A DNA stretch of 38,166 nt from an uncultured Saprospiraceae bacterium (GTDB lineage Bacteria; Bacteroidota; Bacteroidia; Chitinophagales; Saprospiraceae). The notes beneath the pieces were generated by a model. The model was not told the DNA's origin. It worked only from the letters and a program-made list of their open reading frames with translations, and did not search any database. Shown in pieces: positions 24,858-32,735 of the stretch; within the stretch, counting starts at the first letter, position 1, and every line of letters starts with the position of its first letter. The position numbers and the translations under genes were made by a program. Location of the stretch: positions 1 through 38,166 of the forward strand of contig CALDTK010000178.1 in NCBI GenBank assembly GCA_937924035.1, read 5' to 3'.

Positions 24858-26096
24858 TTATTGAACGTTTTGAGGTAATCTCTTCTCCTCTTTTACTGGA
24901 GCTCGCTGAGCTTTTTCCCAATTCACGGACTGCTTATTATTAAAGAGTCTAATCAAGCCTCTGTATACGGCGATGTTCATCATTGTAAAGTACATCGGGA
25001 CGAAAAGTAGCTTTAATCGAATCTCTTTACGTTCAAATAGATATCCAAACAAAGCAGCCACATAGAAAATCGCTTGCCCTATTAAAATCCAAGTGTATAT
25101 CCCCCCAAAACGCTGGTGAAGAAGAATATTCAAGACCAGGATGACTGGTATCAGCGCCGGACCTATTGTCCATCTAAGCAAACGATGACCTACATATTGA
25201 AAAGTAAGCTTCCAATCTTTAAAAGGATTCAGCAAAGGCTTGAGCATGTTGGCAGCCTGTAATCCACCGGCAGCAATCCTCACCTTTCGCTTCATTTCCT
25301 CTTTGACATTTGCGCTTGAGGTTTCTTCTGCGAATGCATCAGGGGCGTACGCAACGCGGTAACCAGCCTCACAAAGCTTCATCGTCATGTAGAAATCCTC
25401 AACGAGCGTTCCAGTAGGAACTTCAGGAATTAGTTTTCGGCGGACGCTGAAAAGCTCTCCAGCAGCACCAACAACTGTGTGAAACTCACTATCCCATCTT
25501 TTTAAAGTTGATTCAAAGCGCCAATAGAGGCCTTCTCCGGCTCCAGCGGCTGCATCTGTTTCTTTTTTCATAATGCGCTTCTCTCCTGCGACAGCTGCAA
25601 TCTGTTCGTCCTTATAGTGGCGAACAATGTTGCGGATCGCCATCGAATTGAGGTAGGTATTCGCATCAGTGAAAATCACGATGGGAGCTGTCACTTTAGG
25701 TAGGACGCGCTCAATTGCAGCTTGCTTGCCACTTCTTCCGTCCTTGTGGTGAACTTCTAGCTTGATTTTTTCTCCAAAGTCATATGCTCTTGCAATGTCT
25801 GCTGTTGCATCAGTTGAACCATCGGTTATGATGTAAACCTTCAATTTCCCTTTTGGATAGTCTAGCTTTTTAGTATCCGCTAGCTTTTCTCTAATGAAAT
25901 CCTCCTCATTCCAAGCAGCAATTAGTAGAGCAACTTCAGGACATTCTTCATCATTGTGCAACGATGGCGCTTGATGCTTCTTTGCCCATGGAAATAAGGT
26001 TCGCAGAATCCACATATGCACCCCGTAGCCAAAATAACTATAGAACACTACTAAGCAACTAAGCCAAAAACAAAGGGCTAACCAAGATGAAAACAT
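24858..26096 (-). CDS. Membrane glycosyltransferase family 2
   Basis: 412 residues. An N-terminal membrane segment (LALCFWLSCLVVFYSYFGYG) is followed by a GT2 catalytic domain: ALLIAAWNEEDFI, YIITDGSTDATAD (92-96 DGSTD, nucleotide binding), IVIFTDANTY (DxN in place of DxD), VVGAAGELFSVRR and GTLVEDFYMTMKL (acceptor ED). About three C-terminal membrane segments follow (IGPALIPVILVLNILL, WILIGQAIFYVAALFGYLF, LKLLFVPMYFTMMNIAVY). The QxxRW position reads RKVRIA, so processivity is uncertain. It is transcribed away from the polysaccharide genes across a 493-bp divergent gap and converges on the SprB gene. Probably adds sugars to a lipid-linked or secreted glycan. Confidence 0.88.
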   Translation of the reverse strand: MFSSWLALCFWLSCLVVFYSYFGYGVHMWILRTLFPWAKKHQAPSLHNDEECPEVALLIAAWNEEDFIREKLADTKKLDYPKGKLKVYIITDGSTDATADIARAYDFGEKIKLEVHHKDGRSGKQAAIERVLPKVTAPIVIFTDANTYLNSMAIRNIVRHYKDEQIAAVAGEKRIMKKETDAAAGAGEGLYWRFESTLKRWDSEFHTVVGAAGELFSVRRKLIPEVPTGTLVEDFYMTMKLCEAGYRVAYAPDAFAEETSSANVKEEMKRKVRIAAGGLQAANMLKPLLNPFKDWKLTFQYVGHRLLRWTIGPALIPVILVLNILLHQRFGGIYTWILIGQAIFYVAALFGYLFERKEIRLKLLFVPMYFTMMNIAVYRGLIRLFNNKQSVNWEKAQRAPVKEEKRLPQNVQ

Positions 26097-26589
26097 ATGT
26101 TTTGAGGGTCTTTGGGGAGTTGAGAATCAAAGTGTTAATAAGTATTTGGGCAAAGACTTAGCCACACTTTCGGTTATCTCGCTGCTAAGGAAAGAAATCT
26201 TCGATTTTTCAGACCTTATAATTAATTGTGATTTTGTCTTCACACAGAACGGAATTGATATAATAACGCTCCATTCATGCAAAATAGATTCAAACGGTAA
26301 AGGAGCTGTCTGAAAGCATTCTGATTTACGCAAACTAAAGTACGCCAAAAAGAATACCCTCATTAGGGTAAGGGTCACCATTAAGGCGGATTGCGTATTG
26401 ATAATCAGTCCGTTGTGTTTATTTTTGTTGTACGTTTTTCGCTTAAATACCTATTACTGGGGAGTTGGATTCAGCAGCCTGCCTTGTGACTATCCCTTAC
26501 TTTTGACGTCATAATCCTGATCCCCACGAAAAAAACAACTGCACATCAAATCCTTTGATGGACAGATTTCATCCCATGAACTTTCCCAA
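26097..26589. other. 493-bp divergent regulatory gap
   Basis: No gene is convincing in either strand. It separates the minus-strand glycosyltransferase from the plus-strand receiver gene. It contains the promoter candidate at 26398-26427 and a small inverted repeat ATCAAA-TCC-TTTGAT at 26545-26559, which could be an operator. The AT-rich stretch around 26210-26240 has no other recognised signal. Confidence 0.5.
26398..26427 (+). promoter_or_regulatory. Candidate promoter for the receiver / polysaccharide genes
   Basis: TTG (26398-26400), 19-base spacer, then TATTTTTG (26420-26427), matching the Bacteroidota pattern TTG-N17-23-TAnnTTTG. The start codon is about 160 bases further on, implying a long leader. 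Confidence 0.45.
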
Positions 26590-26997
26590 ATGAACACACC
26601 AGTACAAAAACCACACATTCTTGTCGTTGAAGACCACTCAATCTTTCGACGCTTTCTTCTCTCTTGGCTATCTCGCTGGTACCGAGTAACAGCAGTGTCA
26701 AATGGTTTTGATGCATTACGCTGGTTACAAGAGGGAAATCAAACAGATACAATCTTATTGGATATGCAAATGCCACGACTTAGTGGACTGCAGTTTCTTA
26801 GAAATATACGCTCAAGCGGAATGTTCGCTTCGATTCCGGTAGTAGGAATTACGTCAACACTCACGCAAGAGGTTAAAGCGCGCTGCGCGGATTTCAACGT
26901 TTTGGAAGTTTTTCCAAAGCCATATCAACCAGAAACACTTCTTGGTGCAATTAATGCAGCTATTGGTCATAACCAAAGTGATTTGATGGCAGCATAA
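26590..26997 (+). CDS. Stand-alone CheY-like response regulator receiver
   Basis: 135 residues, a single receiver domain with all key residues: acidic pair Glu14-Asp15 (VVEDHS), phospho-acceptor Asp58 (ILLDMQMP), Thr88 (GITST) and Lys110 (FPKPYQP). There is no output domain, so it should act by binding a partner or in a phosphorelay. The cognate kinase is not in the window. It sits 110 bases before a gene whose N-terminus is a degenerate receiver fused to a sugar transferase, which suggests phospho-control of polysaccharide initiation (inference). An in-frame ATG at 26578 would add four residues; 26590 is kept. Confidence 0.9.
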   Translation: MNTPVQKPHILVVEDHSIFRRFLLSWLSRWYRVTAVSNGFDALRWLQEGNQTDTILLDMQMPRLSGLQFLRNIRSSGMFASIPVVGITSTLTQEVKARCADFNVLEVFPKPYQPETLLGAINAAIGHNQSDLMAA

Positions 26998-27107
26998 GGC
27001 AGGAAAACATAGCTTCCTACCCTGTATCTGCTAGCTTTTTCCTCACTTCAGGTAAGTCTCCTTAATATTAATTACATTACAAACACGCCCCCTGAAGTAA
27101 TCGAAGT

Positions 27108-28172
27108 ATGAATCTTCATCAAGTACTCTCAGCACAAGCAGAGGTTGTAGTTATCGGAATAACAGGACGTTATGACGATGCGCTTTACGACTTCGAGTCT
27201 TCTGATGTGTATGATGTACAACCATTTGATTCGACCTACAGCGCCTATCGCTATCTTCAGACGAAGGGAAACTCCGAATTATCTGTTCAAGCAATCGTAT
27301 GCGATGTACAGACCCTCATGCGCGAAGACTATCTCTTTGTACATAACATTCGTCGGGACGAAATCTACCGAGCTACACCTATCATCGGTATAGACCGCTC
27401 TGGAAATGAGCCAGCCATTGAAGTTCTTTCCCATGGAGTAGATGATTGTTTTGTCGCACCAGTGAGCTGGAAAAAACTTCGTACTCGTATCAACGACATC
27501 ATCGAGTATAAGACGATGTTGGAAGAAACAGGTGAAGCTCCAGTGTACGAAGACACCTACGCAATTCCGCGCGGCAAACGCATTTTCGATATCGCCTTTG
27601 CATTAGGTGCACTTGCTTTTTGGGCGATACCAATGTTTTTCATTGCCATCGCAATCAAGTTTAGTTCGAAAGGGCCAATCTTTTACTCTTCTAAAAGAAT
27701 TGGTACAGGTTACAAAGAGTTTGGATTCCTCAAGTTCCGATCAATGGTACCTGATGCCGACAAGATGGTTGAAAAGCTAAAGGCAAATAATCAATACGGT
27801 GCTGATGGCGCTTTCTTCAAAATGAAGAATGATCCACGCGTTACTCCAATTGGCCGATTCATTCGAAATACTTCCTTAGACGAACTTCCGCAACTGATAA
27901 ATGTCTTGAAAGGAGACATGAGTATCGTTGGAAATAGACCTCTTCCACTTCGTGAAGCGGAAACGTTGACTTCTGAAGAATGGAGTGAGCGCTTCCTCGC
28001 ACCTGCAGGAATCACGGGTAAATGGCAAACATCTGGTCGTGGGAAAGATACCATGGATACCGATAGCCGTATGGCGCTAGATATCGAGTATGCACGCGGT
28101 TACAGTCCAATGATGGATTTGAAGATTCTCTTCAAGACTATCGGAGCCATGAAACAGGAATCGAATGTCTAA
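27108..28172 (+). CDS. Pseudo-receiver fused to polyprenyl-phosphate sugar-1-phosphate transferase
   Basis: 354 residues in two parts. Residues 10-135 follow a receiver fold: VVVIGIT, IVCDVQT with Asp66, PIIGIDRSG, and DDCFVAPVSWKKL. The first acidic pair is missing (GITG) and the conserved Lys before Pro is Ala, so normal phosphorylation is doubtful. Residues 155-354 are a bacterial sugar transferase: KRIFDIAFALGAL with one membrane helix (160-184), GPIFYSSKRIGTGYKEF, LKFRSM, NDPRVTPIGRFIRNTSLDELPQ (catalytic Asp258-Glu259) and GDMSIVGNRPLP. GITGKWQTSGRG lies near the C-terminus. This class loads the first sugar phosphate onto undecaprenyl phosphate. It overlaps the next gene by 8 bases. Confidence 0.88.
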   Translation: MNLHQVLSAQAEVVVIGITGRYDDALYDFESSDVYDVQPFDSTYSAYRYLQTKGNSELSVQAIVCDVQTLMREDYLFVHNIRRDEIYRATPIIGIDRSGNEPAIEVLSHGVDDCFVAPVSWKKLRTRINDIIEYKTMLEETGEAPVYEDTYAIPRGKRIFDIAFALGALAFWAIPMFFIAIAIKFSSKGPIFYSSKRIGTGYKEFGFLKFRSMVPDADKMVEKLKANNQYGADGAFFKMKNDPRVTPIGRFIRNTSLDELPQLINVLKGDMSIVGNRPLPLREAETLTSEEWSERFLAPAGITGKWQTSGRGKDTMDTDSRMALDIEYARGYSPMMDLKILFKTIGAMKQESNV

Positions 28173-29130
28173 TTTACCGAGTGTAGCTATAGTCTCGGTC
28201 AATTACAACCAAACTCCCCTCACGGCCGAAATGCTTGAAAGCCTGCAAAAAGCAGGACTTCATACGTGGTGTGAAGTGTGGGTAGTTGACAATGCAAGTA
28301 AAATTGATGGATCAGCTGAACTCAGCGCGCAGTATCCATGGATACAAACCATCCGATCTGAAGAAAATCTAGGCTTCGCAGGTGGAAACAACCTGGCGAT
28401 ACGAAAGACATCCGCCGATTTTGTATTTCTACTCAACAACGATGCACTCATTGATGATGGGGTTTTGGAAGGTCTCCTAGATCGCTTTCTCCAAAACCCA
28501 AAACTCGGTGCGTTAAGCCCAGTCATTTACGATTATCCTCAGCATAGCGATAATCCTACGATTCAATATGCCGGAGCAACAGCCGTGAGTTCACTTACAG
28601 GCCGAAATGCAACGCTATATCGTGGGGAAGATGCGGGAAGTCAGCCGAAAGGCCTTCAGTCCATTCCTTTTGCACACGGAGCTGCAATGTTAGTTAGTCG
28701 AGCAGCAATGCTAAAAGCAGGAATGATGGAAGAGGGATATTTTCTCTACTACGAAGAACTCGATTGGTGCGATCGTATCCGTAATGCTGGCTTTGACATA
28801 GCCTTAGATGGAGACCGCGCCATCTGGCACAGAGAGAGCGTAAGCACAGGTGAAGACTCAGCTTTCAAGACATATTGGATCAATAGATCTCGTATCTTGT
28901 ACATGCGAAGAAATAAATCTCGAGTACAAAGCACTATCTTTCAGTGTTTTTACCTCTTTTCTGTAGTACCGCTGCATGGAATTAGGCATTTCCTTGCAGG
29001 TCGTAAGGAACACGCAAAAGCACTTTTGCGTGCTTACACCGAACAGCCAACACTCTCCACCAAAACTGAACATCTTCCCTCGGGAAACGCTAGCCCCCAA
29101 CAAACAATCCTCACCGCCGCAAAGGCGTAG
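28165..29130 (+). CDS. GT2 glycosyltransferase, rhamnosyltransferase-like
   Basis: 321 residues, soluble. GT-A fold motifs: VAIVSVNYNQTPLT at the N-terminus, WVVDNASKIDGS, NLGFAGGNNLAIR, FLLNNDALIDDG (NND for the DxD metal site), FAHGAAMLVSRAA, and EELDWCDRIRNAGFD (ED acceptor region). The arrangement matches WbbL-like enzymes that move rhamnose or similar sugars to a lipid-linked acceptor. The start ATG overlaps the end of the sugar transferase gene by 8 bases, implying translational coupling. It probably adds a sugar soon after chain initiation; donor and acceptor unknown. Confidence 0.88.
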   Translation: MSNLPSVAIVSVNYNQTPLTAEMLESLQKAGLHTWCEVWVVDNASKIDGSAELSAQYPWIQTIRSEENLGFAGGNNLAIRKTSADFVFLLNNDALIDDGVLEGLLDRFLQNPKLGALSPVIYDYPQHSDNPTIQYAGATAVSSLTGRNATLYRGEDAGSQPKGLQSIPFAHGAAMLVSRAAMLKAGMMEEGYFLYYEELDWCDRIRNAGFDIALDGDRAIWHRESVSTGEDSAFKTYWINRSRILYMRRNKSRVQSTIFQCFYLFSVVPLHGIRHFLAGRKEHAKALLRAYTEQPTLSTKTEHLPSGNASPQQTILTAAKA

Positions 29131-29184
29131 AGCTTGTAGCCGTAAAAAGCTGCAAATTTTGAACACACACTTTACACACAGTAC

Positions 29185-30426
29185 ATGGCAGCGCTAACTT
29201 ATACACTGATCGCCCTCGCGGCGTTCTGTACCTTCTTTCTGGTGCTTCCTTTTCTTACAACGCTTGCAACTGCGCTCAGAGGAAAGGAAAAAATTGTTGC
29301 AGTCGGACCGCATAAGAAGTTCGACTTCGGTGTAATTATCACCGCATACCGCAACGCTAACATTACCCAACCACTTATCGACAGTCTCCTGCGCCAAACG
29401 CATGAGAAGTTTATCGTTTACCTCGTGGCCGATAACTGCGAGTCTGTAGATTTTAGCTACCCAGGCAATGACCGGGTAGTCATCCTGCGCCCAGATCCAG
29501 CACTCAACCTAAAAGCAAAGTCGCTCATCTATGCTATGAAGAGCTTCAAGCGCCCTCACGACTTCACTGTTGTTTGCGATGCAGACAACCTAGCGCACCC
29601 TAATTTCTTAGCAGAACTCAACCTTTATGCAAACGCCGGTCATAAAGCGATCCAAGGACAGAGAACAGCAAAGAATATTGATTCTCCGATTGCAGCAGCA
29701 GATGCGGTAGGTGAGTTTTACAAGAATTTCATTGAACGCTACGGCGCCTACCGCGTTGGATCTAGTGCCGTAATTTCGGGATCAGGAATGGCTGTTGAGA
29801 GCCAGCTCTACTGGGATTACCTCCACGGAGAGGACATCACAGCTGGTAAGGAGAAATGGAAGAAAATGCTTCAAGAGGATAAGATTCTTCAAAATTTTCT
29901 TCTTCGTGAAAACCACGACATCGCATACGCTTGGAACGCCATCATCTTTGATGAGAAGGTTTCCGACGGCGATGCAGTAGAAACGCAGCGCAGCCGCTGG
30001 CTTTATAGCTACTTCCAAAACATTCCAAATTCACTTGGTATTCTGCGCCGTGGCATCACCAATTTTAGCTGGAACCAGTTGTTTTTTGGACTCGTTACTA
30101 TCTCGCCACCACTCTTTATTCATATTGGGTTTAGTGGTTTGATCGGGGTGCTTTGCTTGGCACTTGGAATTGGTTTTGGCGTAAGCGCACTAACTCTTTT
30201 TGGAGGAATTACCATTGCCGCTCTCTGGCTCTTTTCGGCCAATATCCTTTGGACACTTTACCTCAGTAGAGCACCACAGGCACTCTGGGCTAACCTTTAT
30301 GGCGTTCCACTTTTCGCTGCCCGCCAGTTCACAGCTCTTCTTCGAATGGGTAATCCGGACAAGAACTTCAAGCACACAGAGCACAAGGTTAACGTCAGTA
30401 TCGACGAGATCCTGGGTAAATCGTAA
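29185..30426 (+). CDS. Membrane GT2 glycosyltransferase with QxxRW
   Basis: 413 residues. One N-terminal membrane helix (LIALAAFCTFFLVLPFLTTL), then a GT-A domain: GVIITAYRNANIT, VYLVADNCES, VVCDADNLAHPNF (DxD), SAVISGSGMAVES, LHGED and QRSRW at 268-272, the acceptor-binding QxxRW of processive or membrane GT2 enzymes. Two to three C-terminal membrane segments follow (LFIHIGFSGLIGVLCLALGIGF, ALTLFGGITIAALWLFSANI). It lies 54 bases after the previous gene and 15 before the SGNH gene, in the same run. Likely extends the polysaccharide backbone; sugar unknown. Confidence 0.88.
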   Translation: MAALTYTLIALAAFCTFFLVLPFLTTLATALRGKEKIVAVGPHKKFDFGVIITAYRNANITQPLIDSLLRQTHEKFIVYLVADNCESVDFSYPGNDRVVILRPDPALNLKAKSLIYAMKSFKRPHDFTVVCDADNLAHPNFLAELNLYANAGHKAIQGQRTAKNIDSPIAAADAVGEFYKNFIERYGAYRVGSSAVISGSGMAVESQLYWDYLHGEDITAGKEKWKKMLQEDKILQNFLLRENHDIAYAWNAIIFDEKVSDGDAVETQRSRWLYSYFQNIPNSLGILRRGITNFSWNQLFFGLVTISPPLFIHIGFSGLIGVLCLALGIGFGVSALTLFGGITIAALWLFSANILWTLYLSRAPQALWANLYGVPLFAARQFTALLRMGNPDKNFKHTEHKVNVSIDEILGKS

Positions 30427-30441
30427 TTCGTCCAAGCACGG

Positions 30442-31152
30442 ATGAAATACCGCACGCTTTTTTTTACAGCCTTAGCCATTATCCTTGCTGGTACCTGCTT
30501 TGGATTGCTCGCTGTCAAAAAGTTAGGTGGCTGGAAGTATACAGCTCACAGACTGCACACCCTTGAAGCCTGGCCAACGTACACCCAACGCTTAAGCCAA
30601 CTCGAATTGCTTCCTATCGACAGCGGAGATGTAGTTTTTATAGGAGATAGCCACATCGCTTTCGGAGAGTGGCAAGACTGGTTTCCCAAGGTCGCAGTCG
30701 CCAATAGAGGAATACCAGGAGAAGGCATTCAAGGACTGCAAGCTTTCGCCAAAACCCAAGACCTTTCCAAAGCTAGCGCTGTCATTGTTCAAATAGGGAC
30801 CAATGACTTGTTGTTTCACGACCCAAGGATCGTGATAGGATATTATCGAGAATTGGTCGCGCAATTGGATACTCAAACCAAAGCTCCCGTTTTCTATTGC
30901 ACGCTACCCGGGGTGAATAATGACGTCCGTTGGACAGGAATAGATGCTAGGGACGTTGATCTACTGAATTCCTATCTGTTGTCCTTAAGTGAATCGGGGC
31001 ATCAAATTCTCGATCTCGCTAAGTGTTTAGAGAGTAAAGCTGGGGTTTTGCCGAAAGGCCTAACTGACGACGGCGTACACCTCCGCGGAGAGGGATATCG
31101 AAGTTGGATGAGCGAAATCGACCGTAACCTAAATGGGGTAGTCCAATATTAA
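30442..31152 (+). CDS. Membrane-anchored SGNH/GDSL hydrolase
   Basis: 236 residues. An N-terminal hydrophobic anchor (LFFTALAIILAGTCFGLLAV) carries an SGNH fold to the periplasm. Block I is FIGDSHIAF (nucleophile Ser70), block II ANRGIPGEG (Gly90), block III IGTNDLLF (Asn121) and block V DDGVHL (Asp210, His213), so the catalytic set is complete. SGNH enzymes cleave or transfer ester groups. Beside an MBOAT gene, removal or transfer of O-acetyl groups on the polysaccharide is likely (inference). The gene carries two copies of the 14-bp GNRA motif, encoding AFAKT at 101-105 and VLPKG at 202-206. Confidence 0.85.
   Translation: MKYRTLFFTALAIILAGTCFGLLAVKKLGGWKYTAHRLHTLEAWPTYTQRLSQLELLPIDSGDVVFIGDSHIAFGEWQDWFPKVAVANRGIPGEGIQGLQAFAKTQDLSKASAVIVQIGTNDLLFHDPRIVIGYYRELVAQLDTQTKAPVFYCTLPGVNNDVRWTGIDARDVDLLNSYLLSLSESGHQILDLAKCLESKAGVLPKGLTDDGVHLRGEGYRSWMSEIDRNLNGVVQY
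30742..30755 (-). repeat. 14-bp GNRA motif, GGC form, in the SGNH gene
   Basis: The minus strand reads GTTTTGGCGAAAGC exactly; it encodes AFAKT in the plus-strand gene. Inverted relative to the GCC copy 290 bases on. Confidence 0.8.
31045..31058 (+). repeat. 14-bp GNRA motif, GCC form, in the SGNH gene
   Basis: Exact GTTTTGCCGAAAGG followed by C: GCC-GAAA-GGC. It encodes VLPKG just before the DDGVHL catalytic block. Confidence 0.8.
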
Positions 31153-31279
31153 TACACCGACTACATTGCACGCGGTACGACTTTTGGTAATATGATCTTG
31201 GCTAAGCGTAGTCTGTTCAACTTAATAACCGTATGAACGAGAACGCTCTGCCAGGCTTCTAGCTCCCTACCGACAATTC

Positions 31280-32731
31280 ATGGTCTTTAATTCCCTCAAT
31301 TTCTTCATCTTTTCAGCGGTATTCTTTCCGCTTTACTTCGCATTGCGAGGGAAGGCTAGGCTGTGGCTATGTCTGATAGCAAGTTACGTCTTCTATGGAG
31401 CTTGGGATTGGCGCTTTTTAGGTCTAATCGTGACGAGCACTCTGATCGACTACTATCTGGGACTCAGCCTTGAAGACGAGCAAGATCAAACGCGCAGGAA
31501 GCGATTGCTACAACTAAGCTTGTTTGCAAACCTTGGCTTCCTCGCCTTCTTCAAATATTTCAACTTCTTTATCGAGTCGGCAACGGCAGGTATACAAAGC
31601 ATGGGATATGACGGCTCACTGAGCACCTTGCATATCATCTTACCTGTAGGTATTTCCTTTTACACCTTCCAGTCGATGAGCTATTCGATTGATGTGTACC
31701 GGAAGCAGATACCAGTAGAGCGCAACCTGCTTCGCTTCGCCACTTTCATATCGTTCTTTCCTCAATTGGTGGCAGGTCCGATCGTACGAGCGAGCGATTT
31801 CCTACCGCAATTTGCCAAGGACCGTGAATTTGAATGGTCCCGCTTTCAAGTTGGACTTGGCCAAATTCTTTGGGGATTCTTTAAGAAAGTCGCCATTGCA
31901 GATAGCATCGCTCCTTTTGTAGATCAGTGCTTTGCTGATCCAAGTAAGTTTGGAGGCCTGCACCTCGCTATTGGTGTCGTCTTCTACAGTTTTCAGATCT
32001 ATTGCGATTTCTCGGGCTACTCCGACATCGCCATCGGACTCGCTCGAATCATGGGCTTCGACTTTCCGAAGAACTTCAACAAGCCGTATTTCTCCCAAGA
32101 CTTTTCAGAGTTTTGGCAACGATGGCACATCTCACTTTCAGGCTGGCTGCGCGACTACCTCTACATTCCACTGGGAGGTTCGAGAGGAGGTAAGCTTTTT
32201 ACTTGGCGTAACTTGATGATTACCATGCTTCTCGGTGGCCTATGGCACGGAGCAGCTTGGGTATTCGTCCTTTGGGGATTCCTCCATGGATCGTACCAGG
32301 TACTTGGCAAAATCTTAAGTCCCTACTGGCGAAAGCTGCATGATGCAGTGCGTACACCTAAGTTTATTCGTGTTGCACTCAATGTTGCGATCGTTTACTT
32401 CTTGACCTGCTTTGCGTGGGTCTACTTCCGCGCAGGCGCCCCCAACATTGCAATGAGTGATCAGATTCCGATTGCACATGGCGTCATTGGCGGCATCTTC
32501 TCTGGCGAAGGCTGGAACTTCGGTGCGGTCATCAATAAATTCATCGTCTTGAAAGGCGTTTTACTTATTGGAATGATGCTCTTCGTTGAAATTCTAGATG
32601 AAAAGATGCCGATGTGGCAAATGGTCGATCAGCGACCAGCCTTCAGGGTTGTCAGTTTTGCTTCACTGTTGTGGTTGATTGCGCTCTTTGGCGTATTCTC
32701 GGCTTCAGCTTTCATTTACTTCCAATTCTAG
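31280..32731 (+). CDS. MBOAT family O-acyltransferase (AlgI-like)
   Basis: 483 residues with about ten membrane segments. AlgI/DltB-type hallmarks are visible: LILPVGISFYTFQSMSY, FPQLVAGPIVRASDF, YCDFSGYSDIAIGLARIMG, FWQRWHISLSGWLRDYLYIPLGG and GGLWHGAAWVFVLWGFLHG with the invariant His323. Family members carry acyl groups across the inner membrane for O-acylation of extracellular polymers. The gene 4 bases downstream encodes a GNSR-type SGNH protein, the usual partner that completes transfer. Together they likely O-acetylate the polysaccharide made by the upstream genes. A 127-bp gap precedes it, possibly with its own promoter. Confidence 0.92.
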   Translation: MVFNSLNFFIFSAVFFPLYFALRGKARLWLCLIASYVFYGAWDWRFLGLIVTSTLIDYYLGLSLEDEQDQTRRKRLLQLSLFANLGFLAFFKYFNFFIESATAGIQSMGYDGSLSTLHIILPVGISFYTFQSMSYSIDVYRKQIPVERNLLRFATFISFFPQLVAGPIVRASDFLPQFAKDREFEWSRFQVGLGQILWGFFKKVAIADSIAPFVDQCFADPSKFGGLHLAIGVVFYSFQIYCDFSGYSDIAIGLARIMGFDFPKNFNKPYFSQDFSEFWQRWHISLSGWLRDYLYIPLGGSRGGKLFTWRNLMITMLLGGLWHGAAWVFVLWGFLHGSYQVLGKILSPYWRKLHDAVRTPKFIRVALNVAIVYFLTCFAWVYFRAGAPNIAMSDQIPIAHGVIGGIFSGEGWNFGAVINKFIVLKGVLLIGMMLFVEILDEKMPMWQMVDQRPAFRVVSFASLLWLIALFGVFSASAFIYFQF

Positions 32732-32735
32732 CGCT

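Noticed and set aside
24752-24943. 63-codon plus-strand frame
   Set aside because: It runs into the opposite-strand glycosyltransferase C-terminus, with no recognisable product.
27045-27098. ACTTCAGG / CCTGAAGT inverted repeat between the receiver and sugar transferase genes
   Set aside because: Only 8 bp with a 38-base loop; too weak to call an operator or attenuator.
28484-28497. GCTTTCTCCAAAAC resembling the GNRA motif
   Set aside because: The mismatch falls in the stem next to the loop and breaks the mini-hairpin; treated as chance.
32679-32735. Earlier start for the SGNH partner of MBOAT
   Set aside because: It lies within the MBOAT gene and disrupts the N-terminal anchor; ATG 32736 is 4 bases after the MBOAT stop.
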